Origin: an uncultured Pirellulaceae bacterium
Lineage (GTDB): Bacteria; Planctomycetota; Planctomycetia; Pirellulales; Pirellulaceae
DNA: 64,000 bases
Direction of reading: 5' to 3'
NCBI GenBank assembly: GCA_938040995.1
Contig: CALHZT010000015.1
Span: forward strand, 1 to 64,000
Shown here one piece after another: positions 60,464 through 64,000 of the stretch. The position numbers were made by a program, and so were the translations under genes. How positions within the stretch are numbered: the first letter of the stretch is position 1; the number at the start of each line of letters is the position of its first letter. Below the pieces are notes generated by a model. The model ran no database searches, had not been told where the DNA came from, and saw only the letters and a list, made by a program, of their open reading frames with translations.

Positions 60464-60536
60464 GTAACCGTTCACGCGGGCAAGGAGCTGTGACCCTCTC
60501 GAACCTGAGGAAAAATCAATATCCGTGAACGGTTAC
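60464..60536 (-). repeat. Dispersed repeat family A, copy 5 (internally deleted, intact terminal inverted repeats)
   Basis: gtaaccgttcacg (60464-60476) and cgtgaacggttac (60524-60536) perfect 13-bp TIRs around A-family ends. Confidence 0.87.
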
Positions 60537-60710
60537 GATTCGATAGTGCACTTCGCATCTGTTGCACCTGACAAACAAGATTGTAGCCGGGATCTAATGA
60601 TGCGTGTTCTTCAAGCCGGCATTTGCAGAACCTGCCATTGCCTGCCCAAACGCGATTCCATCCATTAAATTGAGTCCTTGTTGACTCTTCGAATGAACAA
60701 GGAATGCAAA

Positions 60711-61556
60711 ATGGAACCATGGCCAATTGGTGTATTTGCAAGTGTCGACGCCGGACTGGGCGTCAATCTTGATGTCGCTCGCGACCTTGGCGTGCCAACC
60801 ATCCAACTGCACGCCCCTGCCGCAGAGACGCGAACGCAAGCGAACGCCGACAAGTTCCTTGCGACCCTGGAAGAGTACGGCCTGACGCTGACCGCAGTGT
60901 TCGGCGGCTTTGAGGGAGAGAGCTACGCAGATATTCCGACGACCGTGCGAACAGTCGGCCTTGTTCCGCAAGAAACGCGCGTAGCTCGGACGGAGGAAAT
61001 GAAAGAGATCGCCGACTTTGCCCGCATGCTGAATTGCGACGTTGCCGCCCTGCACCTTGGTTTTATCCCGGAACCCGAACTCGCCGCCGACGAATACAGG
61101 GCGATCCTTGATATCACGCGCGACGTCTGCGATCACTGTGCCGGTATCGGTCAAGCATTACATCTGGAGACTGGCCAGGAATCTGCGGACGGACTGCTTC
61201 GTTTCCTCACGGATGTTGAACGAGACAACCTGTTTGTCAACTTTGATCCAGCCAACATGATCCTGTACGGTACAGGCGAACCGATTGAAGCGCTCAGAAA
61301 GATTGGCAAGTATGTTCGCAGCGTCCACTGCAAAGATGCGACTTGGTCCGATGCACCTGGCCAGTCGTGGGGATCGGAGGTTCCGTTGGGCGAGGGTTCC
61401 GTCGGCATGGAAGCTTATCTGAGTACCTTGAAGGAGCTCGGCTACACCGGCCCATTGACGATCGAGCGGGAGATTCCGCAGGAACCAGCCCGTCAGAAAT
61501 CCGAGATCGGCCACGCTGTCGAGCTCTTGACGTCGCTCAAGTCAAAATTGCTTTAG
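60711..61556 (+). CDS. Sugar phosphate isomerase/epimerase-like TIM-barrel protein; start probably 60711
   Basis: ARDLGVPTIQLHAPA...LHLETGQESADGLLRFLTDVERDNLFVNFDPANMILYGTGEPIEALRKIGKYVRSVHCKDATWS...GEGSVGMEAYLSTLKELGYTGPLTIERE. Confidence 0.93.
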   Translation: MEPWPIGVFASVDAGLGVNLDVARDLGVPTIQLHAPAAETRTQANADKFLATLEEYGLTLTAVFGGFEGESYADIPTTVRTVGLVPQETRVARTEEMKEIADFARMLNCDVAALHLGFIPEPELAADEYRAILDITRDVCDHCAGIGQALHLETGQESADGLLRFLTDVERDNLFVNFDPANMILYGTGEPIEALRKIGKYVRSVHCKDATWSDAPGQSWGSEVPLGEGSVGMEAYLSTLKELGYTGPLTIEREIPQEPARQKSEIGHAVELLTSLKSKLL

Positions 61557-61595
61557 GGCGTGTTTTTGCTGGTGGCTCCACAACAGTACCGGACG

Positions 61596-61658
61596 CTAAC
61601 GCGTGGCGGCTGATGCGAATACGAAGATTTCTAACGGCAATCAGCCGCCACGCGTTAG
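61596..61658. repeat. Palindromic repeat
   Basis: Perfect 19-bp arms ctaacgcgtggcggctgat (61596-61614) / atcagccgccacgcgttag (61640-61658). Confidence 0.88.
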
Positions 61659-61699
61659 GTTAGGATCGTTCGAGAAATCACTGCCTGATCTTCCTCCGT

Positions 61700-61803
61700 C
61701 TTTCCCGCGCAGGCGGGAATCCATTGAATCGGAGTGGCTTTTTAATGCAGGGAAAGACATTGAGCGTTAATACGCTTCGAGTGGGTCCCCGCGTTCGCGG
61801 GGA
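61700..61803. repeat. Pair of GC-rich hairpins resembling widespread intergenic palindromes
   Basis: ttcccgcgcaggcgggaa and gtccccgcgttcgcggggac. Confidence 0.65.
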
Positions 61804-61834
61804 CGACGGCCATAGGCCGTCAATTGAGTCGTCA

Positions 61835-62162
61835 TGAGCGGAGGACAAACGCCGAAAATTTGCACCTGACCCAGGGGGCCTTGCAACGGATTTTACGTTG
61901 CCCCGAACGGACCCGAACTGTTGCAGATACATCGACGCGTATGGCCGCTCCTCCCCGTCGCTTAGGCTCCGACCCTCCTCACGCGACACGTGGTATGCCC
62001 TGCTCATTCTTCGCATGCCACCACTGTGTCGGAGGAGGGTTGCTTGGGGCAAGCGGCTGCAATCAATCTGGCGTGAGCACAAATGCCACGCAATATCGAA
62101 TTTACAACACCCCAGCCTGCCCCTCTCGAACCTGGGGAAACGTAAATATCCGTAACGGTTAC
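61835..62162 (-). repeat. Dispersed repeat family A, copy 6, interrupted by family B
   Basis: Minus strand: cgtaaccgttacggatatttacgtttccccaggttcgagaggggcaggc | B | gggtcaggtgcaaattttcggcgtttgtcc. Confidence 0.82.
61879..62085 (-). repeat. Dispersed repeat family B, copy 2
   Basis: Reverse-complement match to 46454-46679. Confidence 0.9.
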
Positions 62163-62250
62163 GCGAATAGAGCACCGACAAGCTGCCAGTAATTTGCCGA
62201 TAGCTTGCCAGTAGCTTGTTCCGAACAGCGAACTCCAACAGATAAATCAC

Positions 62251-62287
62251 AAGTCCCTTCCGGTACGAACCGGAAGGGACTTTTTTT
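62251..62287 (+). terminator. Strong intrinsic terminator-like hairpin
   Basis: aagtcccttccggt-acga-accggaagggactt (14-bp stem) followed by T tract. Confidence 0.8.
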
Positions 62288-62387
62288 GCGCGCATGACGC
62301 CATGCCATAACGTCGCCATACCATAACGAACGGCGACTTCTCGACGTTTTCGCAAAATCCGACGTCGTAGATCGCGTTTTTTTTAAA

Positions 62388-64000
62388 ATGAAGGAGTCAC
62401 ACGGAAGCAAAAACACCCGCCAGCCAGGTAAGCATGTCAACGGAGAGATCGCTGTGAATCGAAAATTCCACGAGTCCAGACTCAGGACGTTCTTCATTGA
62501 GCATGTCGAAAAGCTGCTCTTCGGCCTCGCCGCCACCATTGCGATCGTCCTCTGCTGGACCGGCATCCACACGAGCAGGACAGCTCGCATTAGCTCTCCC
62601 GAGACACCGGCAATGTTGCTCGAACAAGCCAGAGAGGCCGAGCAACACGTCGACGGTTTTACGTGGGACGACTTTAAAGACCTGCCCGAACGTGACGCTC
62701 GTGCAGAATACCAATCGCGAATCGATGAAGCGCGGCAGGAGATCAATCCCTCCAGATACCGGTCACCCAATGTCCTAAGCCCGCCTTACATGCCGCCTCG
62801 GCAGAAACGGCAGGACCCCAAACTATTCCCGGTGACTCATTTGCAGGCACGGGGAGGTTTTTCGACAGCTCAGAGGAGAATCGCCCGCACCGAGGCTGCC
62901 GACAACGTACTGGAAGATACGACAATACCGAAGGAAACTCAGACCGATCGGCCCATTCCCGGCGTCAACCGTAACGGCGACACCCGGCGGGTGAGCCGCA
63001 CCAGTGCAGGCGGTAAGCCGCGAGGAGTATTTTTCGTTTCGGTGACAGGACTGATTCCATTCCGCCAACAGGTAGAAGAATACAACCGTTGCTTTCAACG
63101 CCCCGTCGGATACAACCCCAAACGCGACACCCCAAAATATCTTGACTTTCGGCTGTACCGCGCCGAAGCCCAATCCGGCAAGGAACCGGAATTCAAATTT
63201 ATTGCATCGCGGCGAACCGTCTCGAAGGTGCTCAAGAAATGGATTGCGAAACAATCCGGTACGCGTTTCGAAAGCCAGCCATTGATTGCTGCAGACGCCA
63301 TGAGCACCATGACCATGCCTCTCCTGTCTTTCGATCTCCAACGAGATCGGCTCGATCATCTGATGCGGCATCCAACGATCGGAAAATTCGCCTTGCCCGA
63401 ACGGTCAGCGTCCCAGACGGTCCCCGAAGAAAACGAACAGATTGACAACGACGATCCATTCTTCGATAGCAACGACCGAAGGCCTCGATCTGAATACGTG
63501 CGTGAGGACCAGTACAACCGTGAACAGATCTCCACGACGGTAGAACCGCCAGAGTTCAAGATGTTCCGCTACATCGACCTGGACGTAACGCCCGGAAAGA
63601 CTTACCTGTACAAAGTCGTTTTCAGAATGGAAGATCCAAACGACCCGGACCTCCGCGAGTCAGTTGCTCCAGATGTCAGTACACTTGAACTGGAGGTCAA
63701 AAAACGCGTCGTGGCCAAGAACGAAGAGAATTTTGAAAAGTTCAGGCTTCGAGTCCCTTCCGCCAAAAACTACTTTCTCCGTGAGTCGCCATTCTCTGCT
63801 ACAAGCGTTCCAGTCAAAGTCACGGACGGTCGCCGCATCATTCTGGGCAGTGTACGCACGCCTCGCCTGAAGAAAGGTCGATTGCCGAAACCTGGCGACG
63901 AACCTCGCGCTGAGATGATGGCGCTGGAGTTTGACAGGGAAAACGCAACGGATGTACCCGCAACGTTTCGGGCTTATCGCGGAACGATTGGTAACTTTAG
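62388..64000 (+). CDS. Membrane-anchored hypothetical protein, 3' partial (runs off the window; absent from the ORF track)
   Basis: Frame open from ATG 62388 (MKESHGSKNTRQPGKHVNGEIAVNRKFHESRLRTFFIEHVEKLLFGLAATIAIVLCWTGI...) to 64000 without stop; GTG 62454 is an alternative start. Confidence 0.85.
   Translation, partial: MKESHGSKNTRQPGKHVNGEIAVNRKFHESRLRTFFIEHVEKLLFGLAATIAIVLCWTGIHTSRTARISSPETPAMLLEQAREAEQHVDGFTWDDFKDLPERDARAEYQSRIDEARQEINPSRYRSPNVLSPPYMPPRQKRQDPKLFPVTHLQARGGFSTAQRRIARTEAADNVLEDTTIPKETQTDRPIPGVNRNGDTRRVSRTSAGGKPRGVFFVSVTGLIPFRQQVEEYNRCFQRPVGYNPKRDTPKYLDFRLYRAEAQSGKEPEFKFIASRRTVSKVLKKWIAKQSGTRFESQPLIAADAMSTMTMPLLSFDLQRDRLDHLMRHPTIGKFALPERSASQTVPEENEQIDNDDPFFDSNDRRPRSEYVREDQYNREQISTTVEPPEFKMFRYIDLDVTPGKTYLYKVVFRMEDPNDPDLRESVAPDVSTLELEVKKRVVAKNEENFEKFRLRVPSAKNYFLRESPFSATSVPVKVTDGRRIILGSVRTPRLKKGRLPKPGDEPRAEMMALEFDRENATDVPATFRAYRGTIGNF

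Noticed and set aside
61678-62355. 225-aa minus-strand ORF as an ordinary gene
   Set aside because: It traverses repeat elements A and B and palindromes; treated as repeat-derived rather than a standalone CDS

Overview
Bacterial chromosomal window with a planctomycete-like gene complement (DUF1559 pseudopilin, BBP7 beta-barrel protein, YTV motifs, PEP-CTERM proteins, LEPR-type N-terminal motif). It carries about 27 supportable protein-coding genes and one tRNA-Thr(CGT). Housekeeping genes: cysE-type serine acetyltransferase, threonine aldolase, serA-type dehydrogenase, tgt-yajC-secDF, rny-ymdB and tilS. Accessory content: (i) a 17.9-kb gene for a ~5955-aa surface-type protein (DUF4347 + >20 tandem DUF11-like repeats with alternating repeat types + SdrD_B/Cna_B-like domain + degenerate GGND repeats); (ii) a sigma/anti-sigma (DUF4349) pair bracketed by direct copies of a composite repeat; (iii) a TPR protein ending in two RNA polymerase alpha-CTD-like domains; (iv) a large pseudokinase-like protein. 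The intergenic regions hold several dispersed repeat families. One is MITE-like with 13-bp terminal inverted repeats, one copy of it is interrupted by a second element, and another copy appears to have replaced the 5' end of a lipoprotein gene. A long partial CDS (62388 to the window end) is missing from the ORF track because it has no stop codon inside the window. No CRISPR array, rRNA, phage or transposase was seen. Family names come from recognising sequence motifs by eye; no database search was run.
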